From the NCBI GenBank assembly GCA_025201765.1, contig MU623349.1:62001-126000 (forward strand): a stretch of 64,000 nt of DNA, in the 5' to 3' direction. The stretch's first letter is position 1, and every line of letters starts with the position of its first letter. Source of the DNA: Daldinia sp. FL1419. Taxonomy: Eukaryota > Ascomycota > Sordariomycetes > Xylariales > Hypoxylaceae. The position numbers and the translations under genes are program-made. The notes below the pieces were generated by a model. That model was not told the DNA's origin, did no database searches, and worked only from the letters and a program-made list of their open reading frames with translations. Shown one piece after another: positions 12,301-23,796 of this stretch.

Positions 12301-13794
12301 TTGGGTCAGCGCCCCGGCATACCGGCGGTCCCGGGTGTTTGGATTCGGTACTGTGCGATACCTATTGTGCGGTGATCGGCACGTGGGATTAATCGCTTGA
12401 TCGCTTGATCTCTTGATCGTATCTTGAAGTAGATACAATCGATACCGTCAATACAATCTGCTATCGATTGTAGGATATGTGAGCAGATTAGCAGGTTTTG
12501 GCGGGATCGTCTCATGGTCTGAGCACTATGATGGTCCGTGTACTTTGGATTGTGGACTCAGTGGAGCTGATGATCTAAGACAGTTGTTAAGGGTCCATCG
12601 CACGGTCTGGCCTACTATGTACCTAGGTACATATCTCAGCTCAATCGCCCCACCTCCTAAAACAGCGTTGCAGACATGAGATCCCGCTCGCTTGCAGTTG
12701 ATTTCCGAATGAGGTAGGCCAACCTTCTCTTGGTCGATTTGACTGGTTGGCTGGCCGACTGTGGAATACTCGACGAGCTGCATTAAATCAAATAATAGAT
12801 TCCAGGTGGTCAGACTTGCGGACTTAAAGGGAGATGATTTGTTGGTATTACATTCGTCGTGGAATATAATTATCGCCTAGTGACGAGTCACGATAGCGAT
12901 TACCTTAACCTCTGAGGGGTTAGGCAGATGCGAGTCAGGCTCTTAACGGGCCTGGTGGTACTTTGGTACAAGGTAAGTAGCGAGGGGGAGGGGTATGAAT
13001 GATGGTATGATTCGATGCGCGACCGGATATAAATAAGGTCGTCTTATCATATTGTCAAACTTGTATAAAAAGACTCGATTTCTAGGACTGGACTTGATTA
13101 TGAATTACATTAGTGCTTAAAGTAATTTATAGCGTAAAATGAGGAGGTGGAAAGTGAAGACGGCGAGGGGATTATCAATGAGAAAAAATAATTGTCATAA
13201 CTTTCTGATGAGCATAGGATTGACAAGTGATGTGCAGCTAATGATCCAATAAGATGATGCGCATTTGAGGAAGTTTCTCGCGTGCATAGTGGAAAACGTA
13301 CGACTTGGGACTCAACCTTTTCTTAGGAAAAGATTACTTAACGTCATGCAACTCCGCGAGTTTCAGATTGGACCAGTCCCGTCCACCAAAAAAAAGAAAA
13401 AGAAAGAAAAAAAGCTTAGGCGCGGTACTTCTACGGTACATAGGCATTATACCTGCAGTCAAGGTTGTATCTAAGTACCTAGGTAGGTAAGTATGTATTC
13501 GGGTGCTAGGACCACCTTGGTACGGTTCACGGGAATCTTCCGGCCAGCAACCATTTCAGGAAGCCAGAATGTATTTGATTGGTACGGCGTTTATGTAGGC
13601 AATGTCGACCTGGCTCACTGGCTAACTTGGACTTGCCTCGATACCTAAACCAGTCAAATCAAGTCGAACCAAATCAAACCAGTTATGCAAGGTCAGCCAA
13701 CCCGTCTTCTAGCTCGTACATAATATTGGACTTGCGATTCGCGGCATTTGAGTTTGATGCTTGGAGAAGGTAAGCCTTCCGTCATACAAAGGTA
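12301..13794. other. Gene-poor intergenic, middle part
   Basis: No gene recognised. Short tandem TTGATC-containing units lie at about 12388-12420. A perfect 18-bp palindrome is at 12616-12633 and a TACCTAGGTA palindrome at 13476-13485. A purine-rich tract lies near 13388-13414. Confidence 0.55.
12616..12633. repeat. 18-bp perfect palindrome
   Basis: Reads TATGTACCTAGGTACATA on both strands. It contains the TACCTAGGTA core that recurs elsewhere in noncoding parts of this window. Confidence 0.85.
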
Positions 13795-13800
13795 TATTAG

Positions 13801-14236
13801 TTAGGGATGCGAATTTCATTATGCGCTTAGCGTATAATAACGTATAATAACTTATAATAACGCATAATAGATCTATTATGCGCATAACGGATTTATATCC
13901 CCCGATTATCCGGTGCACTAGTACTAAAAGGGGTAGGTTTCAATACTTAGGTATTGAAATATTGTGGCAGGACTTTGCTATTATGAAAAGTTGCTTTAAT
14001 TGATAGCTTTGAATTAAGCTATCAGATTTTCTTTAAACATTTGAGACTGATTTAATATTTTTTCAATTTTATTATACCTTGTTTTTATCTTGAAATGTTA
14101 CGTGTTCTTAATAGTAAAATTTCTCAGGGGGTATTACCTAATAATCGCATTATGCGTGCTTCATTATGTACATAATAGGCGCAGTATACATAATAACGCA
14201 TAATAGATCTATTATGCGCATAATGGGCATGCCTAA
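13801..14236. mobile_element. MITE-like element with inverted ends and 6-bp TSD
   Basis: A 436-bp AT-rich non-coding segment. It begins TTAGGGATGC and ends GCATGCCTAA, which are near-perfect inverted ends. The similarity continues inward through ATTATGCGC with a small indel. TATTAG flanks both sides (13795-13800 and 14237-14242), as a target-site duplication would. Inside, a 30-bp unit containing CGCATAATAGATCTATTATGCG occurs near both ends (about 13859-13888 and 14191-14220). ATTATGCG and its complement recur several times, like subterminal transposase sites. No transposase is encoded. The superfamily is unknown. Confidence 0.6.
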
Positions 14237-14242
14237 TATTAG

Positions 14243-16009
14243 TTTCCCCTCGTAAAATTAAGAATGATGCGGAGAGAATTAATACACGGAATCTGGCATT
14301 AGACCTGTGTCCGTGTCTCTGTTGTTGAACTTTTGGTAACAATAGAATATCGGGTATCGATGAGGTATCAGTCAAGCTTAAGACCATGTATATCCACAGT
14401 ATGCATGTACATACCCTTGCTAGACCGGGTTTTCGCCCGCTTTGCTCCGCACGTACCAGACCTAGACCTCATACCTTTTTTTTCTTCAAGTATTTTTTTT
14501 CCCTCTTCCCGCTAGCCTTGTACAACAGCAGACTTCTCCACTCAGATGGTCCTCTCACCTGCATTTCCTAAGATTTATAGGAAGCGGAAATATTACCTAC
14601 ATGTACCTGGTATGAGGGATGTGCCTCTAAGTATTGTTGTTGTTAGTTTAGTACTTATCTAGGGATTGGAAGTTGCACGTATCCAATTGACGAAACTAAA
14701 CATAGAAAGCAACAACTGTTTGATGAGTCCACATTGTCTCACATCTTTGGCTGGTTAATATAAATTACCTAATTTTGATACTTGGGGTCGTCTACCTGCA
14801 CAATGCATTGCCTGCATGTCCTTTACATGTCTACATGTATACATGCTTGCTTACCGCCTCTTTTTTCCTGGGTTGAGCAGACACCCCATGCTGCGATCTT
14901 GAAAGTAAACAGATCATGCGAATCTGACACCGACTATTTCTGCTATTTCTACGAGCTAAAGTGGTCACAACTACAACCTTGCACGATATATAATAACTGA
15001 ATCTGCAAAATAATAAAATGCACCTGGATATCCCTACATGCTTTTACCTCATGTGGCAATCCTTTGCGTAATATGATGGGTATTAGTAATGGATATCGAT
15101 AATCGAGGGAGCTCGGAAGCACGGACAATGGACCCCTAAAAACCGAAGAGAGGAAAAAAAAGTTTCTGGTTGGTAACGTCCAGACAAAATTTGGACCAGC
15201 CGTTGGAGTTAATCTTGAATCTGATTGGATCATTGCATCCAAACGGGGCAATTGATATACAAGGGATCATCCTTGAATACAACGCTAAGGTTTAGAGGTA
15301 CATAGTATACCTCTGCAGTGACAACCATTCACTCTCAATTCTTGTATGGGATTCGTAGCAAAATTCGAGTTCCTCGTGCTAGCTCAAGCATGTCACGGCC
15401 AAGTCCACCCCAATTTTTTTTCTCCTTGCCCACTGCCTTGCTTGAAGTGGGCACTTTAATGCTTGTCCAGTACCGTTTGTACCTCTTCTCCCCCCTGCTC
15501 AATCCCCCCCCGGTGCCCGTCCCATCAACCCCCCCAAGAGAGGAACATTTCTCAAGTTTTTTTTTTTTTTTTTTTTTTTATCCCATCACGCACACACCCA
15601 CCCACTCATAACATAGTGCGTAGTAGGCATCTCTTCTCAAGCCATCTCGCCGCCTTCCCTCTCTAATCCAACCGAAGCTACTTCTTTGCTTTTCCCTGCC
15701 TTCGATTCGTCAGTTTAACATCGCCGTCGCGATATCGTCGTTGTTCTTTCCCACCGCCTTTCCTCGTTTCTCCCCCATCTACATAGTTACTCGCATTCCT
15801 GGATTCCCCAGTCCGGTTATCTTTTATCTTCCCTAATCTTCCCTAATTCTATTCCTGGTCCCTTGATTTACTCGCATCTCAACTTTTATCGTTGGGGTCC
15901 TATCCACGAGTCAGAATCACGAGTACTACGTTCTCTATGCAGCGATCAATATAGAATACACCAATACATTTGCGCCATTCTTGATTTGCTCTCTTCCCAT
16001 CTGCCCACC
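14243..16009. other. Gene-poor intergenic and GDS1 leader
   Basis: No gene seen up to the GDS1 start. From about 15380 the plus strand becomes pyrimidine-rich, as in many fungal promoters and leaders. It includes a run of 23 T (15557-15579) followed by CA-rich repeats. The frame stays open from 15863 into GDS1, but I judge the later Met to be the start. Confidence 0.55.
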
Positions 16010-17240
16010 ATGCCGTACAATACTCGTCGCAAATCGTTGTCTTTGCCTTCTCTAGGAATCCACATCCCAGTGAATCGGTCTTCGCCTCATAACTCCAACA
16101 TGTCATCCTCAAGATCGTCTTCCGAGAGCTCGTCGCATCCGAATAAGAGGGTTAAACGGTCTCATAACGATTCTACTCCCTCTTCGGCTGCACCTACTTT
16201 CAAACGGACAGCTAGTCCCACCAAGTATGATCGCACGCCGCCACCTTCTCCTGGTCTCCAAGTCTCTATTGAGATGGACGAGTCTGAGTTGTTCGAGTCT
16301 TCGCAAATCAAGAAGGTCGATTTAGAGGGAATAAATGATGAGATTGTTGAAGCAGTTATTGTGCGATTGGAGGAAACTCGGAATCGACCTCATTTGGTTA
16401 AAGAGCTAGCTGCTGCCCTCATAGACCAAGTCAAAATCGTTCAACAGTAAGTATCATCCACCGGGCTTTTCATTTCATAACTAACTTTAATTTAGGTCCG
16501 CGAATCCTTGCGCTATCATTTCTTCTCGATTGTCTACATATTTAAAACGATCAGGCTGGTCTGCTGTATCACCTTGCCCTTTGGCCAAAGAACTTGAGAC
16601 AGTTCACCCAAGGCGCACGTACTTCTACTTGACTACTTGCCCCCATTTACCTCTTCCCGATCCCACAGCCCAGCGTGCCATCATTACACCATCGCTGTCA
16701 AGCTCGGCTTCTACATCCGAAGATGCCGATTGTGACCGACGGAGAGAGCTTAGCCTTTCACCCGAAGTTGATCTGTCGTCGCCTGAGTTCGATGATATGG
16801 ATGAGGACATTCCCATGCCAGGCACCCCTATGGGTTCTGTGTCTGGGCGCCACCGGTCGCTCAATGTACCGCGCAACCCAAGAGGGGAAGAGCCGCCATT
16901 AGAAAAAGATGAAAAAGAATTCACACAGACAGCTGATGGGTTACAAAAACGAAAAGCTAGTGGACACTTGCTTCGGGTAGACCCTGTTGACCAAGCTCCG
17001 ATAGACGATGGCATGCAGAATGAACAGCTCTTTGGCGAACCGCCTAGGACCCTTGCACCAACCCTGCTGCCGCATATGGTATTCATGACTAGTCCTGCAA
17101 TGCGACCTAGTATGATGTTACCTGTAAAGAAGGATACTGAAGCTGAAAACTGGACCAAACTGGACGCCGTCCTTGACTGGGACAGGAGTCCAGAAACCAT
17201 CGAACTGGACGAGCTCGATGGTTTACTTAACGACTACTGA
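16010..17240 (+). CDS. GDS1: GDS1-family winged-helix protein
   Basis: Likely nuclear regulator related to yeast Gds1, which is linked to growth on non-fermentable carbon. Exons 16010-16446 and 16496-17240 give 393 residues. The intron has donor GTAAGT and branch CTAAC, and the splice rejoins a CAG codon. I chose the Met at 16010 because it sits in a CACC-ATG context and begins the characteristic MPYNTRRKSLSLPSLGI; an in-frame Met at 15863 is possible. The winged-helix-like segment lies about residues 95-200. It includes VKELAAALIDQVKIVQQ and the post-intron SANPCAIISSRLSTYLKRSG, ending RRTYFYLTTCPHLPLP. The rest is Ser/Pro/acidic low complexity with a DDMDEDIPMPGTP stretch. Direct targets are unknown. 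Confidence 0.85.
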
Positions 17241-18124
17241 ATACCCCTTAATTGGCCAGTTTCTTGATCTTAATTCTTTATTTTACGTGTTACTATTTTA
17301 ACGACAAGCTATCCGTGCAATTTGCACGTGATTGGCTATGTATGATGAAATGGGAGACGGCTGCTTAGATGATTTAAAAGGAGTTAGGCTGGGATGCCAT
17401 TGGCGTTTCTGGGTTTCTCGCGTTCTGCATTTATTCCTCTCGGTTCATTTCGCCGTTTATTTCCCTGATAAATGGTTTGAGCATCTACGGATGGCTCACA
17501 TATTTTGTTGCTGGCGAGAGGGAAATGTATGAATATGATTAGAGGAGAGCGCGCTTAGATGGCTGCTGCTAGGTCGCATGATGGCGACCTGGGTATACGG
17601 GGGACTGAAACGGCTGTCGGCGGTTAACAAAAAGATGTGCAGGGGGGAGGGTAACATAGCGAATGTTCTTTGCCACTCGATTTCCTGGAAAGGGAACTGA
17701 TATGTATAATTAGAAGACCGAAAAAAAGAGCCGCGAAAAAATTAAAAAGGCTGGCTGGCTGGTTAGAAGCGCTTTAGAAACCCCAGTTTAGACGGATTTG
17801 ATGTTAAGGGCGAACTGGAACAAAAAGGAAAAAGGCGCCCAAAATCATGAAATAAAATCCCCGTTCAGAAGTTCTCTACATTAAACCTTAGTTAATGAAT
17901 GTGATAAGTGAAGTTTTACGATATTCAAGTGCGGCATTTAAATTCGAGACTGGCTGGGCACTGGGCAGTGTCCCGCTTGCCAAGTATCGTATAAATTACA
18001 GTGCAGCGACGGCTAGATTAGTGACAGTTTATATCCAGCAACACCTGCGGTGCTGCACTATGATAGTTTACATGTAGTATCTAAATAGTCTTATGCGATA
18101 AAAGTTTTCCGCTTCTAAATGATA
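17241..18124. other. Convergent intergenic GDS1/OMS1
   Basis: 3' flanks of two converging genes. No ORF with family features. Contains a short GGCT repeat near 17750. Confidence 0.55.
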
Positions 18125-19672
18125 TTAATCGTCCTTCTTCGGCTTGCTATTAACAGATAATAGCGACGACCACCAACTTTTGTTCGTCTGCGCGGGGTCC
18201 TGCACCTCGTCATTAGTAGCATCAGGGTTGGTACGAGCCTCTCTCGGGTCCGCGCGCACGCGCATCTCGACGAGGACATGGGTGCCTAGCGTGACCCAGC
18301 CAGGACGCTCGAGCCTCACGACCTCGAGACCGGGGACGGAGCGCTCGGCGGCACGGACGACGAGTTCCACGTCCCGGTTCCACCAGCAGCCGAAACGCTC
18401 GAAGTGCTGCCTCGCGCTGCGGTCGAGCAGCCCATTGACTAACTCGTACCAGCTCCGCCCGTGCTCGAGGAGGATGATGCGTCCGGTTTCGGGTTTGACG
18501 ACTGCGGCCATGTTGGAGAGGAGGAGGATGGGGTCGCGGACGCTGCAGATGCCGAAGGTTTGGATTACGGTGTCGTATTTTTGGGGCGTGGGAGTGGATG
18601 ACAATGGTGACGTTGAAGGGGGAGGGGGGAGGGGTGCTTGTGCATCGGCCTTGAGGAGTCGGAGACGGTTGTTTGCTAGTGAGATTCCTTCTTCGCTACC
18701 ATCTGCTGTCTTAGGGGAGGCGAGTTTGGAGAATGAGGGTTTCTTGGGGATCGAGTCGGCCATGTGCGGTACAACTTGTCGAATTCGCGTTAATGCGAGA
18801 TCTAGCATGGGCGGAGAGATATCTAGGCCAGTGAAGCTAAGGATGGCGTTTTCGTTTTGAGGCTGAGGTTTAACCCTTGGCCTGGGTGGTGATGGAGATT
18901 GTGGTTTTGTTGGTTGCCCCTTTTCCTGCCCTTCTACCCCTTTTTGAAACTCTTTCTCTTGTACATCTCTGGACATCTCTTTCTTTTCTTCTTTTCCGAA
19001 CCAGTCAAACCAGCCAGCTTTCTTCTCCTCCTCGGCTGATTTTAGGCCTGCAGTTATTATGCTCCAGTCATAGTAATCGAAGTTGCGACCGGCACCAACG
19101 GCGACCTCGAGCACGTGCCCGCGGGCTAGCTCGGAGCCGATTTGTCGCCGGAGCTTAGTGATGCCAAAACGCCACTCGGACTTGTCGAGATGCTGATCGA
19201 ATTCCCGCGGAGATTGGATGGTAGGCCGGCCTGTAGGCGTCTCGGGCTCCTGCCCGGGAGTCCAGTGCTCGGCCGGCTGCGTTTGCCAATAGAATACTAG
19301 CGACGATGTGAAGAAGCTCACGCACACAACCGCGGCGCCGGCACCAAAGAGAGGGAACCAGTAGTCACGTACTAGCTCAGAAACTGGTCTCCTATTGTCT
19401 TGATATCCTTTTGAGGATGAGGAGGAGGTATTTTGAGTCCCAGGTTTTGGTGATGATTCCGCAGCCGGCTTGGGCTTTAGTTTGGCTGGTTGGAAGGGTA
19501 GTGGCTTCGGAGCTACACGTTGCTGCTTTGACGGTAGTGGCGTAGATGGACGCTTAGATGTAGCATATCGCCTGCAACAGCTATCAACCCATTTGAAGTT
19601 ATTACCCCTTGTTCTGCAGCCACGCACTAGACTCCTCATAGCGAGGTTATGCGAGTATATTGGCCGCATCAT
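18125..19672 (-). CDS. OMS1: Mitochondrial methyltransferase Oms1-like
   Basis: Class I SAM-dependent methyltransferase anchored in the mitochondrial inner membrane. Yeast Oms1 is tied to respiratory assembly. Single exon, 515 residues, with two adjacent candidate start Mets. The Arg/Ser-rich N-terminus (to about 45) suits a mitochondrial presequence. A transmembrane helix lies about 107-128 (LFGAGAAVVCVSFFTSSLVF). The SAM site is VLEVAVGAGRNFDYYDW with the downstream acidic motif TGLDISPPMLDLAL. A later strand is RIILLEHGRSWYELVNGLL. Low-complexity Lys/Glu/Pro insertions separate the motifs. It diverges from the IMPACT-family gene. The target residue or molecule cannot be read from the sequence. 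Confidence 0.82.
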   Translation of the reverse strand: MMRPIYSHNLAMRSLVRGCRTRGNNFKWVDSCCRRYATSKRPSTPLPSKQQRVAPKPLPFQPAKLKPKPAAESSPKPGTQNTSSSSSKGYQDNRRPVSELVRDYWFPLFGAGAAVVCVSFFTSSLVFYWQTQPAEHWTPGQEPETPTGRPTIQSPREFDQHLDKSEWRFGITKLRRQIGSELARGHVLEVAVGAGRNFDYYDWSIITAGLKSAEEEKKAGWFDWFGKEEKKEMSRDVQEKEFQKGVEGQEKGQPTKPQSPSPPRPRVKPQPQNENAILSFTGLDISPPMLDLALTRIRQVVPHMADSIPKKPSFSKLASPKTADGSEEGISLANNRLRLLKADAQAPLPPPPSTSPLSSTPTPQKYDTVIQTFGICSVRDPILLLSNMAAVVKPETGRIILLEHGRSWYELVNGLLDRSARQHFERFGCWWNRDVELVVRAAERSVPGLEVVRLERPGWVTLGTHVLVEMRVRADPREARTNPDATNDEVQDPAQTNKSWWSSLLSVNSKPKKDD

Positions 19673-20537
19673 AATTTGCTTAACTGCCCTGCCGTTGGGT
19701 GTGTCCTAGTCCCGTTCCTGATTGGAGGGAGGGTATTGCCTTAGCGAGGTATACCAGGAGGAGAAGGGGGCGAAAGCGGCAGATACGCGATAGGCTACCG
19801 ATCCATCCTACGAGAGGCCGATGACCGCAGGACCTGTTTCCCTCCCCTAAGCCAACTATCGCTCCTGGCCAATGTTTCTGAATTCAGGAACGGAGTAGCT
19901 GTGATATCAATAGTAATGATGTTCGGCCGATATGGAGCCGGTGACGCCAGTACGGGTGCAGATCTGGCAAAAAAGGGGGGGGGTCTTGTAATGATCAAAT
20001 GATCTCAACTCTTCGAGACGGAAATTTTTGTAGTGTGATGATCCGATATTTTGGAGAAACCAGGTAAGTTAGCAGGTTACCTGTTAATAGGTAGAATCTG
20101 GGTACTTGTATACATGTAACATGTCTCGGCTCATTCCATCTTGGGCACTGTGTTGGGCAAGGTTTCTCCATTTAAATTGCGGGGTCCATGTGTGAGATGG
20201 GTACGTGGTTACATACATATGCATCTTCTGTACAAGGAATGTTCCGTGCTTACGTAGTTACCTGATGCTCATATCATCTGGAGAAGGGGCTTCAAACAAA
20301 GCCTCGACCATGCTGACGCAATGCAGCTACGATCATAGATTGATTACTTACATGGTAAGTCGCGATCGGTATTTGACGCGCTTTCTATCAATCTTCGACG
20401 CGTTTATCCAAATTGGAAGTTAACGGTTTTGCCAACTTCATAATCTCAATGTCCACATATAAAATCTATAATCCCTAATTGTCGCATAATTGTCACATAA
20501 TTGTCGCATATCAAACTAAACTCAATTGCGAATAACT
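19673..20537. other. Divergent promoter region OMS1/IMPACT gene
   Basis: Upstream DNA for both flanking genes. It holds an ACGCGT hexamer at 20398-20403 and a triple 11-bp repeat at 20477-20509, plus a G-run near 19976-19982. Confidence 0.55.
20477..20509 (+). repeat. Three tandem 11-bp units
   Basis: AATTGTCGCAT, AATTGTCACAT and AATTGTCGCAT lie head to tail, ending 28 bp before the start codon of the next gene. The period is close to one DNA helical turn. Confidence 0.8.
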
Positions 20538-22326
20538 ATGGCATCACAACAAGATCTCCAGGAGCTCATTCGACTTATGACTGTCGGCATGAGAGTTCCT
20601 ATGAAAGATGCTTTAGGTCGAATTAAAGAACTCCAAACCAAAAACCTCCGTAGGTATGTACACTAAACGCACACAAGCGATGCAGATATGGATATTTGTT
20701 GAATAGTTTGTGAATAACTGTTGCAGTATTCAACAGATAGCTGAATGTTCCCTTTCGGACGTCACTGCGGCTATAAAAGATGCCAAAGCTGCCCGATCCC
20801 TTCACAATGCTTGCAAGGCTCGATTGAAGAATCCAGCTGCATCATCAACGGCTAAGCGCGCTGGATCTACTCTTGAAAATGTATCCAAGCGTTCAAGGCA
20901 GTCAAACGGCACGGGTTATATTGATGGGACAGCGCCTGTTTCGCCCCACGAACTTGAAGCTTCATTCACTTTGCCTGTAGAGACAGACGAGAAGATAATT
21001 TCTGATACTGTACTATTAACGAATCGAGCCCCGCTTGTTCTCGCTTTTGCCGTAGAATTATTACGATACACTATGCCTGAACAACCCCCTTCTAGCCGGC
21101 TAAGCTTAGCACAAGCAGTTGTCAGCGCCAACTCGAGGAGCAAAGCAGTCTCGATCGGCATAGAAAAGGGGCCTAGCGCTGACGATCAAGGTTGGGGTCA
21201 TGGCCAACCCAGGGTAAAGGTAATGGGTCGTGAAGTCGCCGTGTTGAAAAGAGGAGGGTACGAGTGGAACAGGGACGAACAGGTAGATGACAATGTCAAG
21301 CCTGAACGTCCCATAATTGACAATGCGAATACCTCACCAAGTGCTACACAAACTGATGTTAAACAAGATGCATCGTCAGAATCTCCTATGGGCCCAGAAT
21401 TGAACACTTGGTCGGCTAGTCAGCCCGTCACCCTGAAAGAATCAACTTTTATAGTTCGTGCAACACAGATTACAAGTCCGTCTCAGCGCCAGTCGTGTAT
21501 CCAATCGCTTTTTGCAGCGGTACCATCCTTGCAAAATGCGACACATAACGCCTGGGCGTATCGTGTTCAAATGCCAACCAATTTGTTTGGAGCAACTACA
21601 ATTAAGGAGGATTCGTTCGACGATGGCGAAAGCGGATGTGGTGATTTCTTATTGAAGAACTTACGGGAAAGTAGTGCTGTTAACACGCTCGTGGTAATGA
21701 CTCGTTGGTATGGGGGCACCATGCTTGGACCTGATCGGTGGAGAATAATAAGGAATTGTCTTAAGGACTCACTGGCGGAACGTCTCCGGGTTACAGGAGA
21801 GCAAGCCGCATTAGGTGGAGAGGCTGTGTGGGGATTAGATCTCGAAGCTGCGAGGAGTAAATCTGGAGCCACTGGCACAGCATCTAGTCGTTCTTATGAG
21901 GCGGGCGTTGTGGGAATGCCTATTCACAGACCAGAAGCCGCAAAAGCATATCTTCTCAAGAGTTTCGCCGCCAGGGTAGACAACCCCACCGGTGATAAAG
22001 AAGCAGTCGACTCCGCGGGCCATGAACTAGAATCACCCACTCAAAATTCTGCAGCTCAAACGGACCAAGGTAAAGCCACGCCGAAACGGAAAACGGCCAG
22101 AGTACTAGGGCAGGAAAAAGAGGAAAACGTTGCAAGACTGCTCGGCGCTTTAAGAATTTTGTTTGATAGCTGGGCAGAACACCTCAGTACTAGCGAGCTT
22201 GATAGGCGCGCTTGGGGTTGGTACGTAGCAGTACGACCCGACGTCGAAAATGGTCCTTCCGGTTGGGGAGCAAAGGGGCAATTGAAGCTTGCCGACATTT
22301 TGGCTTTGCGGCGAAAGGATGTCTAA
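20538..22326 (+). CDS. IMPACT/UPF0029-domain protein
   Basis: Exons 20538-20653 and 20727-22326 give 571 residues. The intron (GTATGT...TTGCAG) is needed to add the first 38 residues (MASQQDLQELIRLMT...). The recognised domain is an IMPACT N-terminal/UPF0029 fold at about residues 275-390, with the hallmark TRWYGGTMLGPDRWRIIRN. In yeast Yih1 and mammalian IMPACT this domain binds Gcn1 and dampens Gcn2 signalling. Here the domain follows a 240-residue N-terminal part rather than an RWD domain. Within that, LTNRAPLVLAFAVELLRYTM and the region up to KRGGYEW look folded but I cannot name them. Whether it regulates Gcn2 is inference. A triple 11-bp repeat lies just upstream. Confidence 0.8.
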
Positions 22327-22727
22327 ACTACTAAACGGGAAAGACGGGTCTCGAGTAATAAAGGAAACTTTACGATCCTGGATCACGACACGCTCTAAAT
22401 CTAGGTAGTTAGAGATGGTCTGATCTGACAACCGTGTTCTTGATGAGGGTCAGACATTGGGTGAGTCAAATCTGTCGCCGGGGAGAACCGTTCATATGCT
22501 TCTAGGCGAGATGATTATATTGATCCCAGCGCTATGCACCGGCAACTACTACGACTTTAGTCGTCTTGGGAACTAGTATCGAGCTATCTATTATTATACA
22601 TAAAAGAGGTATAAATCATATCTGCTAAAACGAAGCCTGTTGGAATAGGGGGTATGAAAATATAGAACGAAGATAAAATCAATGCATATCCTCTCCGCCA
22701 GATCCTATATTCCGCTACTATTCAAAC
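22327..22727. other. Intergenic after IMPACT gene
   Basis: AT-rich 3' flank with no gene seen. Confidence 0.5.
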
Positions 22728-23369
22728 TCATTTTTTCCCGGCTGAGCTGGTTATAGAGCTCATTGTGGTGATGCTCGTTTTCCTAGGGGCGACCAGATTC
22801 AACATGCGTTTGATCTCACTAGCAGCTAGCCCTGCGTTCTTCGCGGCTATAAAGGCAGCCCGGCCATCCGTATCCGCTATAGCTGGGTCTGCATTATATT
22901 TTAGTACTAGATGCTCTACAATCACTATTTCCTGCGAGTCTTGAGCCGCTAGATCGATAGCTACGAGGAATGGTGTGCGATTCCTGTCGGATCCAATCAT
23001 GGATTCCGCGCGCTTCGTCATGTACCTGTTCTTGTTGTACCTAGTACCTGAACTAATAATTCCGCCGTTTTCTACCTAGACAAGCTGTATAGGTCTGGGG
23101 TCTATCTGATTTCGACCACCGAGAGCGCGACGTAGAAATACTTTCGCCTGCGTTATATTGCCTTGCTTGAAGTAGATATCACCTAGCTCATGGTATAGTC
23201 TCGCCCACCTGTTGTTGTCAACTTGGCTTTCTTCCGGCTTAACTAGGTAGATATTTGCAAAATTCATTGGGTTTAGTAGGGAGGGCTTATTAGTACGGCA
23301 TTCATTTTGGGGATGGTACACATTCTTCGTATCACGATTCAAACACAGCTTTAATAACCGTAGACTCAT
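22728..23369 (-). pseudogene. TPR/ankyrin gene remnant
   Basis: Two open blocks on the minus strand look like parts of one fungal TPR-ankyrin protein. The first (23369-23079) contains RWARLYHELGDIYFKQGNIT, one TPR-like unit, then LRRALGGRNQIDPRPIQLV and a stop. The second (to 22728) contains RTPFLVAIDLAAQDSQ, LVLKYNADPAIADTDGRAA and AAKNAGLAASEIKRMLNLV, an ankyrin-like tail. Joining them needs an intron across about 23085-23014, but the only in-phase donor I see is a poor GTCTAG. A better-looking GTAGAA donor falls after the stop codon. N-terminal domains typical of such proteins are absent. I treat it as truncated or decayed. A short intact gene with an unusual donor is the alternative. Confidence 0.4.
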
Positions 23370-23378
23370 TTCATACAC

Positions 23379-23796
23379 GTTGATCTAGTATCAACATTTG
23401 TCTCTAAACCTCGTTCACTAATGCAAACAGAAATAAGACGAGTAACTACTTGAAATATAACCTAGTTAGATTTCATGTTCAACATAATGCGATAGGCGAT
23501 ATACTTCTAAGTCTTATTCTTCGTTGTCCCACCGTAATCCTACCGCTGACTACTCACTGCTCACTTTAACGCATCAACTGAAATAGTCAATAGTCGTGAA
23601 AATCCATTTGCTGCCCATCCCCAAGTGTCCCTATACGCCAAACTCTCTTAGCGCTTAAAATATGTCATCCGCGATCGATCCTCCTGGTGCGTAAAATGCG
23701 AAATCCTGCTTTAGGTATGCATTCAAGTAACGCGCCAGTTTATCTTTTTTTCTCCCGGAAAAAAAATAAAAAAAAGTTGTGATAGTGGCAAAAATA
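23379..23796. other. Intergenic before DNA2 3' end
   Basis: No gene seen. Contains a short A-rich run near 23760-23774. Confidence 0.5.

Noticed and set aside
16625..17200. 191-codon ORF antisense to GDS1
   Set aside because: Opposite the second GDS1 exon, Ser-rich with no recognisable motif.
18144..18860. 238-codon ORF antisense to OMS1
   Set aside because: It lies entirely opposite a convincing methyltransferase gene and has no family features; a shadow of codon composition.
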